Below are positions 1-8,402 of a stretch of DNA of 64,000 bases, piece after piece. The notes beneath the pieces are model-generated. The model did not search any database. It was given only the letters and a program-made list of their open reading frames with translations, and had not been told where the DNA came from. The translations under genes were made by a program, and so were the position numbers. The number at the start of each line of letters is the position of its first letter. The stretch's first letter is position 1. Source of the DNA: Acidobacteriota bacterium (GTDB lineage Bacteria > Acidobacteriota > Vicinamibacteria > Fen-336); the NCBI GenBank assembly GCA_011526565.1, contig WYBL01000123.1, positions 1 to 64,000 on the forward strand. The letters run 5' to 3'.

Positions 1-382
1 CGGCAGAGAGGTTGCGCGCGAAGCCGAGCCGCGCGGTCGCGCAGAAGGTGCAGGCGCGGGTGCAGCCCGCCTGGCTCGACAGGCACACGGTGCTGCGCCC
101 GCGCCCCGGGATCATCACCGCCTCGACCGTCGCCCCGGGGAAACCGAGCGCCAGCTTGGTGGTGCCGTCCGGCGCCACCTGCCGCGCCACGCGCTCGCAC
201 GACGGGAGCGGCGCCTCAGCCAGCAGCGCCGCGCCGGGCTTCGCGGAAAGCCCCGTGATCCGCCCGCCCAGGGCCCCGCGCCCGAACAGCCACTTGCGAG
301 CCGCCAGCGCCCGCGCCCGGCTGCCGAGCCGCGCCTCGAGCTCGGCGAAACGCAGCGCGGCCACGGAAGGAGCGGGGTGCAT
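1..382 (-). CDS. rlmN: 23S rRNA (adenine-2503-C2)-methyltransferase RlmN, N-terminal part (gene runs off the left edge)
   Basis: Radical-SAM enzyme that methylates C2 of A2503 in 23S rRNA (and A37 of some tRNAs) through a cysteine-bound methyl intermediate. The 127 visible residues begin with an ATG at 380-382 and include the family's N-terminal helical domain ([18 protein letters not shown]), then [21 protein letters not shown] and the radical-SAM signature CTRACTFC (CxxxCxxC, 4Fe-4S ligands) at about residues 109-116. The segment before the signature and the motif [10 protein letters not shown] are typical of RlmN/Cfr. The C-terminal catalytic cysteine lies beyond the window, so RlmN is separated from Cfr only by general likelihood. 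It points left and is upstream of nothing else visible; the YkgJ-like gene ends 21 bp before it and may be co-transcribed. Confidence 0.85.
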   Translation of the reverse strand, partial: MHPAPSVAALRFAELEARLGSRARALAARKWLFGRGALGGRITGLSAKPGAALLAEAPLPSCERVARQVAPDGTTKLALGFPGATVEAVMIPGRGRSTVCLSSQAGCTRACTFCATARLGFARNLSA

Positions 383-403
383 GGGCCCGATCAGTCTAAG
401 CCG

Positions 404-943
404 TCAGTCGAGGTGCAGGTCGCGGCGCAGTTGCGCCTCGCGCTCCGGGTCGAGCTTGCGGACCGCCAACTCGCGGATCAGCGCGTCCGCGTTGCCCGCC
501 ACCGCGCGGTACCCGCAGCCGGGCAGGAACGCGGGCGCCGCCGACCACACCTGCAGCCGCGGGTAGTCGCGGCACATGCCGGGGCGCGAGTCGTAGCTGT
601 CGCAGCTCCGCGTCGCGGGGTCGTAGTGCGTGCAGCGGAAGGTGAACACCCGCGTCCGGCGGTCCACCGAAACGAGCTCGAAGCCGTTGACGCGGCGCTG
701 CCAGGCGAGGAAGAGGGCGCGCGCGGTGGGGAAGTACCAGGCGAGCCGCGAGGCGCGGATCGAGGGCACCTCGCAGCATGCCCCGCAGCGGCCGCAGTCG
801 CCCGCCAGCCGGAACGGCCGCTCGCCGCGCAGCCGCCGCCAGGCGCGGTGGGCGGCCAGGTTCAGCGTGAAGTGGGCGAGCGCCACCCGCTTGACGATCC
901 GCAGCACCACCCTGTCTTTCACGAGCGTCAGTATGCGCCACAC
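404..943 (-). CDS. YkgJ-family cysteine-cluster protein
   Basis: 179-residue protein of the YkgJ/UPF0153 family (putative zinc- or iron-sulfur-binding proteins of unknown enzymatic role). The sequence shows the family cluster GDCGRCGACCEVP (CxxCxxCC) at about residues 49-60, then further cysteines in FRCTHYDPATRSCDSYDSRP, GMCRDYP and LPGCGYR, the usual Cys arrangement of the family. The N-terminus is basic and amphipathic with no signal peptide, so it is probably cytosolic. It is encoded upstream of rlmN on the same strand with a short gap, so the two may form a small operon. Its 5' side faces glnA across the AT-rich segment at about 945-1030, which may hold promoters in both directions. Function beyond metal binding is not known. 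Confidence 0.8.
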   Translation of the reverse strand: MWRILTLVKDRVVLRIVKRVALAHFTLNLAAHRAWRRLRGERPFRLAGDCGRCGACCEVPSIRASRLAWYFPTARALFLAWQRRVNGFELVSVDRRTRVFTFRCTHYDPATRSCDSYDSRPGMCRDYPRLQVWSAAPAFLPGCGYRAVAGNADALIRELAVRKLDPEREAQLRRDLHLD

Positions 944-977
944 GGCAAGCGCAGTTATTGCGCAAGCATTAAGCTTA

Positions 978-1007
978 TTGACATAGAAATTAGTCTTAAA
1001 GTATCGT
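978..1007 (+). promoter_or_regulatory. Predicted sigma-70 promoter of glnA
   Basis: A perfect -35 hexamer TTGACA (978-983) is followed after 18 bp by TATCGT (1002-1007), a moderate -10. It lies in an AT-rich island that stands out sharply from the surrounding GC-rich DNA. Predicted transcription would begin near 1013, about 16 nt before the glnA GTG and just upstream of its GGAGG at 1021-1025. Confidence 0.5.
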
Positions 1008-1008
1008 T

Positions 1009-1021
1009 CATTAACTTAATG
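1009..1021. promoter_or_regulatory. Perfect dyad over the predicted glnA transcription start
   Basis: CATTAA-C-TTAATG is a perfect inverted repeat with a one-base centre, placed between the predicted -10 and the ribosome-binding site. A related half-site, CATTAAGCTTATTG (967-980), overlaps the -35, and TTGCGCAA (958-965), another perfect palindrome, lies just upstream. This is the layout expected of a repressor operator; no specific regulator can be assigned from the sequence. Confidence 0.4.
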
Positions 1022-1029
1022 GAGGACTT

Positions 1030-2487
1030 GTGGAGCTGAACCGGTCGATCGAACTGCCCCCCCTGCGCGACTTCCTCGCCATCTCCTACGAGCAGCTCGA
1101 GGAGATGAACCTGCGCGTCAAGGAGCAGCGCCTGCACCGGGTCGCCCCCGACGTCGCCCGCGACGAGCGCATGCAGTACCTCGCCGACGAGAAGCGGATC
1201 AAGGCCGTGACGGTCTGCTTCACCGACCTCGAGGGCCGGCTCCACATGCTCGACTACGACAAGAAGTTCCTGCTCAAGTCGGCCGACAACCTCACCTTCG
1301 ACGGCTCGTCGGTGCGCGGCTTCTCGCAGCAGCACGAGTCCGACCTGCGGCTCGCGATCGACTGGCCCGCCTTCTACTGGCTGCCGGCCGACGTGTTCGG
1401 CCCCGGCAAGGTGCTGGTCTTCGGCGAAGTGCAGGACCGCGACGGGGCGCCTTACCCGGGCGACCTGCGCTCGCGGCTCAAGGCGTACGCGCAGAAGCTC
1501 TACGAGAAGGACGGCACCGTCTGCAACATCGCCAACGAGATCGAGGGCTTCCTGTTCCGCGGCAAGGACGCCGAGCGCCGCTTCCACGAGACGGGCAAGT
1601 TCGAGTTCATCTCGACGGGCGGCTACTACCACTCGCTGCCCGGCGACGTGCTGCGCCGCTTCATCGACGCCGCGGCCGAAGTCCAGCGCGCGATGGGCTT
1701 CGCCAACGAGAAGGACCACCCCGAGGTGGCGCCTTCGCAGTTCGAGATGAACTACGGCTACACCGAGGCGGTGATCGCGGCCGACCAGATCCAGCTCTAC
1801 AAGCTGCTGTGCCGCCAGGTCGCGCAGAACATGGACCTCTCCGCGTCGTTCCTGCCCAAGCCGGTGACGGGCGTCAACGGCAACGGCATGCACACGAACA
1901 TCTCGCTCGCCCGCGGCGGCAAGAACCTGTTCTGGCAGAAGGACGGCCAGGACGGGGTGTCGGCCGAGGCGTGGGACTTCGTCGACCGCATCCTGGCCAA
2001 CGCCTCCGACATCTGCCTGATCCTCAACTCGTCGGTCAACTCCTACCGCCGGCTCGACCCGCACTTCGAGGCGCCGAACCAGATCAAGGCCTCGGCGATC
2101 AACCGCGGGGCGATGGTGCGCATCCCGCTCGGCAACGAGCGCTCCGCCCGCATCGAGGTGCGCTCGATCGCTCCCGACGCCAACCCCTACATGGCGATCT
2201 ACACGTTCCTGCGCACCGGCCTCGAGGGCCCGAAGTCGGAGGAGCCCGAGGCCGAAAAGCGCACCCGCACCCGCTTCCTGCCCGACAACATCTACGACGC
2301 GCTGCGCCCGTTCAAGGCCAGCAAGTTCGTCGGCGAGCTGCTCGGCGAGGAGGTCCAGGCCCGCTTCGCGGAGATCAAGCTGGCCCAGGCCGAGCGCTGC
2401 CCGAAGGCGCTCGGCACCCAGATCAAGGCCAGCGAGGTGATGTTCCACCACGAGGTCACCAACCAGTACCTCTGGAACATGTTCTAG
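1030..2487 (+). CDS. glnA: Glutamine synthetase
   Basis: ATP-dependent ligation of ammonia to glutamate, the main entry of nitrogen into glutamine; a cytosolic oligomer. The 485-residue protein carries the beta-grasp signature (FDGSSVRGF, about 90-98), the first catalytic metal-binding stretch (NEIEGF, 169-174), PSQFEMNYG (235-243) and the ATP/glutamate motif VNGNGMH (282-288), followed by NRGAMVRIPLGNERSARIEVRS with the substrate-binding arginines. The C-terminal DNIYDAL resembles the adenylylation loop of GlnA (NLYDLP), so Tyr modification is possible but not shown. The start is GTG at 1030 with GGAGG only 4 nt upstream, tighter than usual. It is preceded by an AT-rich promoter with dyads and followed by a GC-rich hairpin, so it is probably a single-gene unit regulated by nitrogen. 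Confidence 0.95.
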   Translation: MELNRSIELPPLRDFLAISYEQLEEMNLRVKEQRLHRVAPDVARDERMQYLADEKRIKAVTVCFTDLEGRLHMLDYDKKFLLKSADNLTFDGSSVRGFSQQHESDLRLAIDWPAFYWLPADVFGPGKVLVFGEVQDRDGAPYPGDLRSRLKAYAQKLYEKDGTVCNIANEIEGFLFRGKDAERRFHETGKFEFISTGGYYHSLPGDVLRRFIDAAAEVQRAMGFANEKDHPEVAPSQFEMNYGYTEAVIAADQIQLYKLLCRQVAQNMDLSASFLPKPVTGVNGNGMHTNISLARGGKNLFWQKDGQDGVSAEAWDFVDRILANASDICLILNSSVNSYRRLDPHFEAPNQIKASAINRGAMVRIPLGNERSARIEVRSIAPDANPYMAIYTFLRTGLEGPKSEEPEAEKRTRTRFLPDNIYDALRPFKASKFVGELLGEEVQARFAEIKLAQAERCPKALGTQIKASEVMFHHEVTNQYLWNMF

Positions 2488-2537
2488 GACGCACCCGGAC
2501 CCGGCCGCTGTGACGGTCGGAGAAAGCGTTCCAGCGA

Positions 2538-2564
2538 GGCGCCCGCCCGCGCGGGGCGGGCGCC
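2538..2564. terminator. GC-rich hairpin downstream of glnA
   Basis: Perfect 11-bp stem (GGCGCCCGCCC at 2538-2548 with GGGCGGGCGCC at 2554-2564) around a 5-nt loop, 50 bp after the glnA stop. There is no T-tract, so it is either a weak or U-less terminator or a processing/stability hairpin. Confidence 0.5.
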
Positions 2565-2590
2565 AGATTGCCCTCGTCCGGAGGGCATTC

Positions 2591-3145
2591 ATGCACGTCC
2601 CGCTCGCGTGGTTTCTCGTCGTCGCACAAGCCGCCGCCGCCCCCGCCGAGCCGCTCTCGTCCCCCGTCGACCTCGGCGACGAGGTGCGCCTGATCGCCCG
2701 GACCGCGAGCCCCCAGGCCGTGCAGGGCCGCGTCCTGGCCCAGGACGAAGCGGGTCTCACCGTCACCCGCGCCACCGGCGGCCAGCGCGTCACCGTGCCC
2801 TGGCCGGAGATCCGCAACCTCGAGATCGCCCGCCGCAGGAGCCGCCGCCTCATCGCCGAGGGAGCCGTCGCGGGGCTCGTGCTCGGCGCGGCAGTCGGCG
2901 CGACCTGCGACGACGAGCCCTCCGACGAGCCTCCCACCTTCAACTTCGCCCCGATCCATCTCGACCTGTGCCCCGACCTCGTCCCTCGCCTGATCGCGGC
3001 GTCCACGGTGGTCGGAGGCCTCGTCGGCGCGTTGATTCGCCGCGAGACCCGACGCTGGGAGCGCGCGTACCACCCGCGCCTCACCGCCCACCCCGCTCCG
3101 ACCCGCGGCCGCGGCGCCGCGGTGGCCCTGACCCTGCGCTTCTGA
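2591..3145 (+). CDS. Exported hypothetical protein with glycine-rich membrane segments
   Basis: 184 residues; no function recognised. The ATG at 2591 is preferred over upstream frames because GGAGG (2580-2584) lies at good spacing and the protein then begins with a signal-like stretch (MHVPLAWFLVVAQAAAAPAEP). The body starts with a short beta-rich part (GDEVRLIARTASPQAVQGRV... VTVPWPEIRNLEIAR) that looks like the small SH3-like barrel seen in many Acidobacteriota envelope proteins, followed by two small-residue hydrophobic segments (AVAGLVLGAAVGATC and IAASTVVGGLVGALI) of glycine-zipper type, and a basic tail. It stands alone, downstream of the glnA hairpin and convergent with the toxin-antitoxin pair. 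Confidence 0.6.
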   Translation: MHVPLAWFLVVAQAAAAPAEPLSSPVDLGDEVRLIARTASPQAVQGRVLAQDEAGLTVTRATGGQRVTVPWPEIRNLEIARRRSRRLIAEGAVAGLVLGAAVGATCDDEPSDEPPTFNFAPIHLDLCPDLVPRLIAASTVVGGLVGALIRRETRRWERAYHPRLTAHPAPTRGRGAAVALTLRF

Positions 3146-3173
3146 GTCGTGCTCGTTCTATGCTCGGGTTTCG

Positions 3174-3338
3174 ATGGTGAAGCGTGCGAGAGAGTCGAGC
3201 GTGCCGGACGCATGGTCGCGGGCGTTCCGCGCCTGCCTCGGCTCGATCACCGAGGCGATTCCCCGTCTGGCACAGCAACCACTGAAGCGGCTGCGCAACC
3301 CGTTCGCCCGTTCAGCGGAGAAGAGTCACCGATAGACG
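3174..3338 (+). other. Possible small ORF, 54 aa, doubtful
   Basis: An ATG at 3174 opens a basic 54-codon frame (MVKRARESSVPDAWSRAFRA... ending AEKSHR) that overlaps the convergent toxin stop by 13 bp. There is no good ribosome-binding site and no recognised domain; recorded because this 180-bp gap has no other candidate. Confidence 0.15.
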
Positions 3339-3586
3339 TCTCCGCGATGGGCCACGCGAAGCACGAGGATGACCAGCACCGCGTCCTCGACCCGGTAGAC
3401 GACGCGATAGTCCCCGACCCGAAGGCGTAGTGCATCGATACCGGACAGGGCCTTCACCCCATGCGGGCGAGGGTTCTCGGCCAGCGCGTCGATTCTGGCG
3501 GCAAGTCGCGCACGAACGCTCCCCGGCAACTTGAGGAACTCCCGCTGGGCCGAGGGAGCGAACTCGATCGAATAGCGCCGGGCCAA
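3326..3586 (-). CDS. RelE/ParE-family toxin
   Basis: 86-residue basic protein of the RelE superfamily: MARRYSIEFAPSAQREFLKLP at the N-terminus, then a helical hairpin (VRARLAARIDALAENPRP), the strand KALSGIDALRLRVGDYRVVYRVED and the terminal strand AVLVILVLRVAHRGDVY. The R..GDYRVVY...V.I..V.HR..VY pattern is diagnostic of RelE-type toxins, which cleave mRNA in the ribosomal A site. It starts 6 bp after the stop of the upstream antitoxin, the normal antitoxin-toxin order, so the pair is one operon and looks intact. Confidence 0.85.
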   Translation of the reverse strand: MARRYSIEFAPSAQREFLKLPGSVRARLAARIDALAENPRPHGVKALSGIDALRLRVGDYRVVYRVEDAVLVILVLRVAHRGDVYR

Positions 3587-3592
3587 TGGGAG

Positions 3593-3838
3593 CTACAGTC
3601 CGGCCTCGCGTTTCACGTCGGCCCACGGTATCGGCTTTCGCCCCGTGCGCTTCATCTCGGCCAGCGCTTGGCGAGCCGCCTCGGCGTCCGCACGATCCTC
3701 GAGTTCTTCCAGTCGGCGAAGGTCCGCCAGGGGCACGATCGCGGCGACGTCCTGCCCTCGCCGGCGAACGATCACCCGTCGCCCCGCCTCCGCCCGGCGC
3801 AGGCCATCCCGCACGTCTGTAGCCGCCACTCGAGTCAT
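3593..3838 (-). CDS. Phd/YefM-family antitoxin
   Basis: 81-residue partner of the downstream RelE-like toxin. The N-terminal half (VAATDVRDGLRRAEAGRRVIVRRRGQDVAAIVPLADL) is the Phd/YefM DNA-binding fold; the C-terminal half is an acidic/charged helix ending in KRTGRKPIPWADVKREAGL that would thread over the toxin. An alternative ATG at 3856, six codons upstream, has a GAGGG close by and may be the true start. As in other Phd/YefM systems the antitoxin probably represses its own operon; no clear operator was identified. The divergent-class PBP gene ends 41 bp upstream on the same strand. Confidence 0.8.
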   Translation of the reverse strand: MTRVAATDVRDGLRRAEAGRRVIVRRRGQDVAAIVPLADLRRLEELEDRADAEAARQALAEMKRTGRKPIPWADVKREAGL

Positions 3839-3879
3839 GTTCGATTCTGGGCGCATCAACCCTCGGAAGTCCACCGCGG

Positions 3880-5565
3880 CTACAGCGGCGCGCGTTCGAG
3901 GGCGTGGAGCAGGCGGTACGTGACTTCGCGGGCGGCGCGGCTGGCGCGGCTCGAGTTGGAGCCGTGGGTGATGCGGACCGCGAACGCGATCCGCGGGTGG
4001 GGCAGCGGGCCGACGCCCACGTAGTTGCAGTGGTAGCCCACGCGCCATTCCGATGCGGTGCCGGTCTTCATCGCGACCGGGAAGCCCGCCGGCGCGACGC
4101 CGGACGCGGTGCCGCCCGGCTCGGTGACGCCCGCCAGGCTGCGGCGCAACACGTCCACCCACGCCGGGTCCTCGAGCACCACCCGCGCGGGCGCGTGGCC
4201 GATCGCCTCGGGGGAAGCGCCGAGCAGCCCGTCGCGCGCCGCCAGGAGCGCCGACTCCGGCATCACGCCGCGCGCCAGCACCGCAGCGAAGCGGGCGGCA
4301 TGCAGCGGCGTGATGTCGGTGTCGGTGAGCCCGATCGACAGGTCCGCGAGCTGGCGGTCGTTGCCCGCGGCGCGCAGCACCCGCCCCACCTCCGACCCGG
4401 CGTCGCCGCTCGCGAACCCCCAGCGCGCCAGTTCCGCGAGCACCGCGGCGCGCCCGAGCCGCACGCCGAGGTTCGCGAACACGGTGTTGCACGAGATCGC
4501 CATCGCGTGGCCGAGCCCGCCCATCTTGCCGCCCGGGAACGAGCACCACAGCGTGCCCCCGGCGTAGGTCTCGTGGCCGCGGCAGGTCATCGCCGCGATC
4601 TCGCGATCCACGTCGTGTCCCGCCCGCAGCCCCGCGGCGGAGGTCACGAGCTTCGAGATCGACGCCGGCTCGCGCCGCTGCTCGAAGGCGGCCGCCGGCT
4701 CGCGCCGCCGCGTGCGCAGGTCGGACACCGCCGCCAGCACGTGTCCGCTCTCCACGTCGAGCAGCACGATCGATCCCCGCACGCCGCCCAGCGCGCGCAG
4801 GGCCAGCCGAGACAGCTCGAGGTCGAGCGAGAGCCGCAGCCCCAGCCCCGGGCCGAAGCGCGCGGCCGCCGCCTCGAACGGCGGCTGCACCAGCTCCGGG
4901 TCGATCCCTGCGTCGAGCCGGAAGAAGCCCGCGCCGTCGACCTGGCCGAGCGCGCGCCCGCGGCGATCGCGCACGACGGCCTGCGCTCCCGCCTGGCGCA
5001 GCGCCAGCACCCGCACCGCCTCGCGCCCCAGGCCCACCGCCTCGACCGCCGCGCGGTGCCGGGCGAGCGTCGTCTCCGCGGCGGCCTCCTCGGGCTGCTC
5101 GACTTGCGCGGCGAGCAGGTACGCGGCGGCCAGCGGCTCGCCCGCATCGACCCCGACCCGGGCGACGCGCTCGAGCGCGCCCAGCTCCCGGGTCCGCAGA
5201 GCGCGGTGGTAGAGCAGCGCGGCCCCCGCGGCGTGCAGCTCGGCCGCGGCCGGCACCACCGGGGCGCCGTCGCCGAGCCACGCCGTCGCCAGCGCGACCC
5301 CGGCCCGCGCGGTGCCCTCGTGGCGACCGCAGTCGACGTGGGCGACGAGCGCGTCCCGCGCCGCAGCGGCCTCGCCCCGCGCGAGCACCGCAAGCGCGGT
5401 CTGCAGCGCCAGCGTGTCCCGCGTCCGCCACACGGCGAACCACGACCCGGCGGCCACCAGCCCGACGAGCAGCGCCGCCAGCCCGCGCAACACCCGCGGC
5501 CCCTGCCGCGGCACCCGCACCCGCACGGTCGTCGCCCGCGGTCGCGGCGAAGAGGAACGATTCAC
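3880..5565 (-). CDS. Penicillin-binding transpeptidase-domain protein
   Basis: 561-residue membrane-anchored serine D,D-transpeptidase-like protein. One transmembrane helix (about 26-46) follows a basic N-terminus. The C-terminal penicillin-binding domain shows all three motifs in order: SISK (302-305, acyl-serine first), SCN (358-360) and KTGT (500-503). Residues about 50-240 are Ala/Leu/Arg-rich helices instead of the usual class B dimerisation domain, so this is not a standard FtsI or MrdA, and no cell-division or elongation genes are nearby. It may be a specialised transpeptidase or a beta-lactam-sensing/endopeptidase-like relative. It is divergent from ychF with a 128-bp gap and is followed by the toxin-antitoxin pair. 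Confidence 0.8.
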   Translation of the reverse strand: MNRSSSPRPRATTVRVRVPRQGPRVLRGLAALLVGLVAAGSWFAVWRTRDTLALQTALAVLARGEAAAARDALVAHVDCGRHEGTARAGVALATAWLGDGAPVVPAAAELHAAGAALLYHRALRTRELGALERVARVGVDAGEPLAAAYLLAAQVEQPEEAAAETTLARHRAAVEAVGLGREAVRVLALRQAGAQAVVRDRRGRALGQVDGAGFFRLDAGIDPELVQPPFEAAAARFGPGLGLRLSLDLELSRLALRALGGVRGSIVLLDVESGHVLAAVSDLRTRRREPAAAFEQRREPASISKLVTSAAGLRAGHDVDREIAAMTCRGHETYAGGTLWCSFPGGKMGGLGHAMAISCNTVFANLGVRLGRAAVLAELARWGFASGDAGSEVGRVLRAAGNDRQLADLSIGLTDTDITPLHAARFAAVLARGVMPESALLAARDGLLGASPEAIGHAPARVVLEDPAWVDVLRRSLAGVTEPGGTASGVAPAGFPVAMKTGTASEWRVGYHCNYVGVGPLPHPRIAFAVRITHGSNSSRASRAAREVTYRLLHALERAPL

Positions 5566-5693
5566 CTTCGGAGTGTACTGGAGCGAACCGCCTCGACCCG
5601 AGCCCGAGGCGCGCTCTGCTACACTCCCCGTTCGTTTTCCAGGGAGTGCGCCTTGCCTCCCGCGCGGTTCCCGCGCTTCCCCGAAGGGATTCC

Positions 5694-6785
5694 ATGAGTC
5701 TGCAGTGCGGCATCGTCGGCCTGCCCAACGTGGGCAAGTCCACCCTCTTCAACGCGCTCACGAAGGCGGGCATCGCCGCCGAGAACTACCCGTTCTGCAC
5801 GATCGAGCCCAACGTCGGCGTCGTCGAGGTGCCCGACCCGCGGCTCTCGGCGCTCTCGGCGATCGTGAAGCCGCAGCGGGTGGTGCCGGCGATCGTGGAG
5901 TTCGTGGACATCGCGGGCCTCGTCGCCGGCGCGTCGCAGGGGGAGGGGCTCGGCAACCAGTTCCTGGCCCACATCCGCGAGACCGACGCGATCGCCCAGG
6001 TCGTGCGCTGCTTCGAGGACGAAAACGTCGTCCACGTCGCGGGCCGGATCGACCCGCTCTCGGACGTCGAGGTGATCGGCACCGAGCTGGCGCTGGCCGA
6101 CCTCGCGACCGTCGAGAAGTCGAAGGACCGCGCCGCGCGCGCGGCGAAGACCGGCGACAAGGACGCCCAGAAGCTGCTCGCGGCGCTCGAGCGCGCGCAC
6201 GCCCAGCTCGCCGAAGGCAAGCCGGTGCGCGCGCTCGCGTGGACCGCCGACGAGCTGAAGCTGCTGAAGCCGCTGTGCCTGCTGACGGCCAAGCCGCTGA
6301 TGTACGTCGCGAACGTCGCCGAGACCGGCTTCACCGGCAACCCCTGGCTCGACGCGGTGAGCAAGCGCGCGGCCGAAGAAGGCGCCCAGGTCGTCGCGGT
6401 CTCGGCCGCGGTCGAGGCGGAGCTGGCCGGCCTCGAGGAGGCCGACCGCAAGGAGATGCTCGACGCGATGGGCCTCGAGGAGCCAGGCCTCGATCGCGTG
6501 GTCCACGCGGCCTACCGCCTGCTCGGCCTGCGCACCTACTTCACGGCGGGCGAGAAGGAAGTCCGCGCCTGGACCATCCACGCCGGCGACACGGCTCCGA
6601 AGGCGGCGGGCGTGATCCACACCGACTTCGAGAAGGGCTTCATCCGCGCCGAGGTGATCGCCTACGACGACTACATCGCGGGCAAGGGCGAAGCAGGCGC
6701 CCGCGACGCCGGCCGCCTGCGCCTCGAGGGCAAGGAGTACGTCGTGCAGGACGGCGACGTCCTGCACTTCCGCTTCACGAGCTAG
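5694..6785 (+). CDS. ychF: Ribosome-binding ATPase YchF
   Basis: Obg-family P-loop ATPase (OLA1/YchF) that binds the ribosome and acts in translation quality and stress responses. The product is 363 residues, the canonical length. Features: Walker [10 protein letters not shown] near the N-terminus, [10 protein letters not shown] (switch region), [21 protein letters not shown] (G3), the coiled-coil arm (about 130-200) and the C-terminal TGS domain ([15 protein letters not shown] to DGDVLHFRF). ATG at 5694 fits the conserved N-terminus [12 protein letters not shown]; the frame extends upstream but that part does not match the family. It is convergent with the PP2C gene, with only 2 bp between them. 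Confidence 0.97.
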   Translation: MSLQCGIVGLPNVGKSTLFNALTKAGIAAENYPFCTIEPNVGVVEVPDPRLSALSAIVKPQRVVPAIVEFVDIAGLVAGASQGEGLGNQFLAHIRETDAIAQVVRCFEDENVVHVAGRIDPLSDVEVIGTELALADLATVEKSKDRAARAAKTGDKDAQKLLAALERAHAQLAEGKPVRALAWTADELKLLKPLCLLTAKPLMYVANVAETGFTGNPWLDAVSKRAAEEGAQVVAVSAAVEAELAGLEEADRKEMLDAMGLEEPGLDRVVHAAYRLLGLRTYFTAGEKEVRAWTIHAGDTAPKAAGVIHTDFEKGFIRAEVIAYDDYIAGKGEAGARDAGRLRLEGKEYVVQDGDVLHFRFTS

Positions 6786-6787
6786 CG

Positions 6788-8065
6788 CTACCCCGCCAGG
6801 CGGCGGAAGGCGAGGACCGTGATGTCGTCCGCGGGGGCGGAGCCCTCTTCGAAGCGGTCGATCTCCGCGATCAGGCTCTTCACCAGGTCCGGCACCGGGC
6901 GGCCCGATGCGGCGCGCAGCCAGGCCTCGAGGCGCGGCGTGCCGTAGAGCTCGCCTCTCGGGTTCTGTGCCTCGTTGACGCCGTCGGTGTAGGCGAAGAG
7001 CGCGTCGCCGGGCCCCAGCCGCACTTCCGCGTTCGCGAAGGGCAGGCCCTCGATCACGGCCAGCGCCGGCGACGAAGCGTTCGGCAGCGTCTCCATCGCG
7101 CTCGAGGCGCGCAGCACGTACGGCGGGTTGTGCCCGCCGTTCGCGTAGGCGAGCACGCCTGTGGCCGGGTCGTAGAGGCCCGCGAACACGGTCACGAACA
7201 TCGCCCGCTCGTTGTCCTTCGCCAGCTCGTCGTTGACCTGCGCCAGCACCGCGCCCGGGTCGGGTGCGCCGGCGCCCGCCGCCGCGCGGAACATCGTCCG
7301 CGTCACCGCCATGAACAGCGCCGCGCCGATGCCCTTGCCGGACACGTCGCCGATCGCGAACCAGATCCGGCCCGCGTGCGCGCCCGTGCCCGCGAGCACG
7401 TCGTAGAAGTCGCCGCCCACGGTCTTCGCGGGCGCCAGCGCCGCGTCGATCTCCAGCACCGGGCTCGCGGGGAAGCTGCGCGGCAGCATCCCCATCTGGA
7501 TGTCGTGGGCCAGCCGCAGCCCCTCCTCGATGCGCTGTTTCTCGAGCGCCTCCTCCACCAGCCGCGCGCGCTCCAGCGCGACGCCCGCGTGGGAGGCGAA
7601 GGCCCGCACCAGCACCTCGTCTTCCGCCGAGAACGGCTCGCCGGTGCGCTTGTTGAGGAGCTGGATCACGCCCATCAGCCGCCCGTGGTGGGAGAGCAGC
7701 GGCGCGGTCAGGATCGAGCGGGTGCGGAAGCCGCCCCTGCGATCGATCTCGGGGTTGAAGCGGGGGTCCGCGTAGGCGTCGGGGATGTTGACGAGCTCGC
7801 GCGTCGCGCCGACGTGGCCCGCGATGCCGGTGCCGAGCGGGACGCGGATCACCAGGCCCCGCGCCGCCCCTTCCGACACCCGCGACACCAGCGCGTCCTG
7901 GCCGGGGTCGTAGACGTAGAGCGTGCTGCGCTCGGCCTGCATCACCGAGCCCGCCTGGTCCAGGATCACCTGCAGCAGCGAGTCGAGGTCGACCTGGGTG
8001 GCCAGCGCCATCGACACGTCGAGCAGCGACTGGAGCCGGTCGGCGCGCGGCGCGGCCTCGGTCAC
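6788..8065 (-). CDS. GAF-domain PP2C/SpoIIE-type phosphatase (RsbU-like)
   Basis: Serine phosphatase expected to dephosphorylate the STAS protein encoded just upstream, switching on the partner-switching pathway. The N-terminal GAF domain (about 10-165) is a candidate ligand or redox sensor; a helical linker (EEALEKQRIEEGLRLAHDIQ) leads to the SpoIIE/PP2C domain with its metal-binding acidic motifs GGDFYDV, GDVSGKGIGAALFMA, YTDGVNEA and PADDITVLAF. Start is taken as GTG at 8065, 7 bp after the STAS stop, giving 425 aa; the frame stays open into the STAS gene so the start is not certain. It is the third gene of the kinase-STAS-phosphatase operon. Confidence 0.88.
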   Translation of the reverse strand: MTEAAPRADRLQSLLDVSMALATQVDLDSLLQVILDQAGSVMQAERSTLYVYDPGQDALVSRVSEGAARGLVIRVPLGTGIAGHVGATRELVNIPDAYADPRFNPEIDRRGGFRTRSILTAPLLSHHGRLMGVIQLLNKRTGEPFSAEDEVLVRAFASHAGVALERARLVEEALEKQRIEEGLRLAHDIQMGMLPRSFPASPVLEIDAALAPAKTVGGDFYDVLAGTGAHAGRIWFAIGDVSGKGIGAALFMAVTRTMFRAAAGAGAPDPGAVLAQVNDELAKDNERAMFVTVFAGLYDPATGVLAYANGGHNPPYVLRASSAMETLPNASSPALAVIEGLPFANAEVRLGPGDALFAYTDGVNEAQNPRGELYGTPRLEAWLRAASGRPVPDLVKSLIAEIDRFEEGSAPADDITVLAFRRLAG

Positions 8066-8072
8066 GTGCAAC

Positions 8073-8402
8073 TCAGGCGAGACGCGCGAGCGCGGCTGCC
8101 GCGTCGGGCTCGACCGTGAACAGCGGCGTGAATCCGGCCAGGTCGAACACCTGCTTGACACCGGGTGCCAGGCCGCACAGCGCCATCTTCCCGCCGCCCG
8201 CCTTGCACTTCTTGGCCAGCATCAGGAACACCCGCAGGCCCGCCGAGGACACGTACTCGACCGCGCCGAGGTCGACCACCAGCCGCGGCTCGCCGGCGCG
8301 CGCCAGCAGCGCCGCCTCCAGCTCGCCCGCGCTGTTCGAGTCGACGCGCCCGGAAACGGCCACCACCAGCCCCGGCTCGCGCCGGTCGTCACGGATCTCC
8401 AT
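8073..8402 (-). CDS. STAS-domain anti-sigma-factor antagonist
   Basis: 109-residue single STAS domain (SpoIIAA/RsbV type). The key stretch VVDLGAVEYVSSAGLRVFL (about 42-60) contains the conserved phosphoacceptor serine region (S52/S53) followed by the GLR turn; the C-terminal helix GVKQVFDLAGFTPLF is also typical. Unphosphorylated, it would bind the neighbouring RsbW-like kinase and release whatever that kinase holds. Its ATG shares one base with the TGA of the kinase gene, so the two are translationally coupled, and the phosphatase that would reactivate it follows directly. Confidence 0.92.
   Translation of the reverse strand: MEIRDDRREPGLVVAVSGRVDSNSAGELEAALLARAGEPRLVVDLGAVEYVSSAGLRVFLMLAKKCKAGGGKMALCGLAPGVKQVFDLAGFTPLFTVEPDAAAALARLA

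Noticed and set aside
955..3213. Long antisense frame of about 750 codons over glnA and the next gene
   Set aside because: High-GC coding DNA leaves antisense frames open; the composition is Arg/Ala/Val-rich without any domain, and glnA on the other strand is certain.
5566..5693. TACACT (5620-5625) as -10 for ychF
   Set aside because: No acceptable -35 at 16-18 bp, so the promoter was not annotated.
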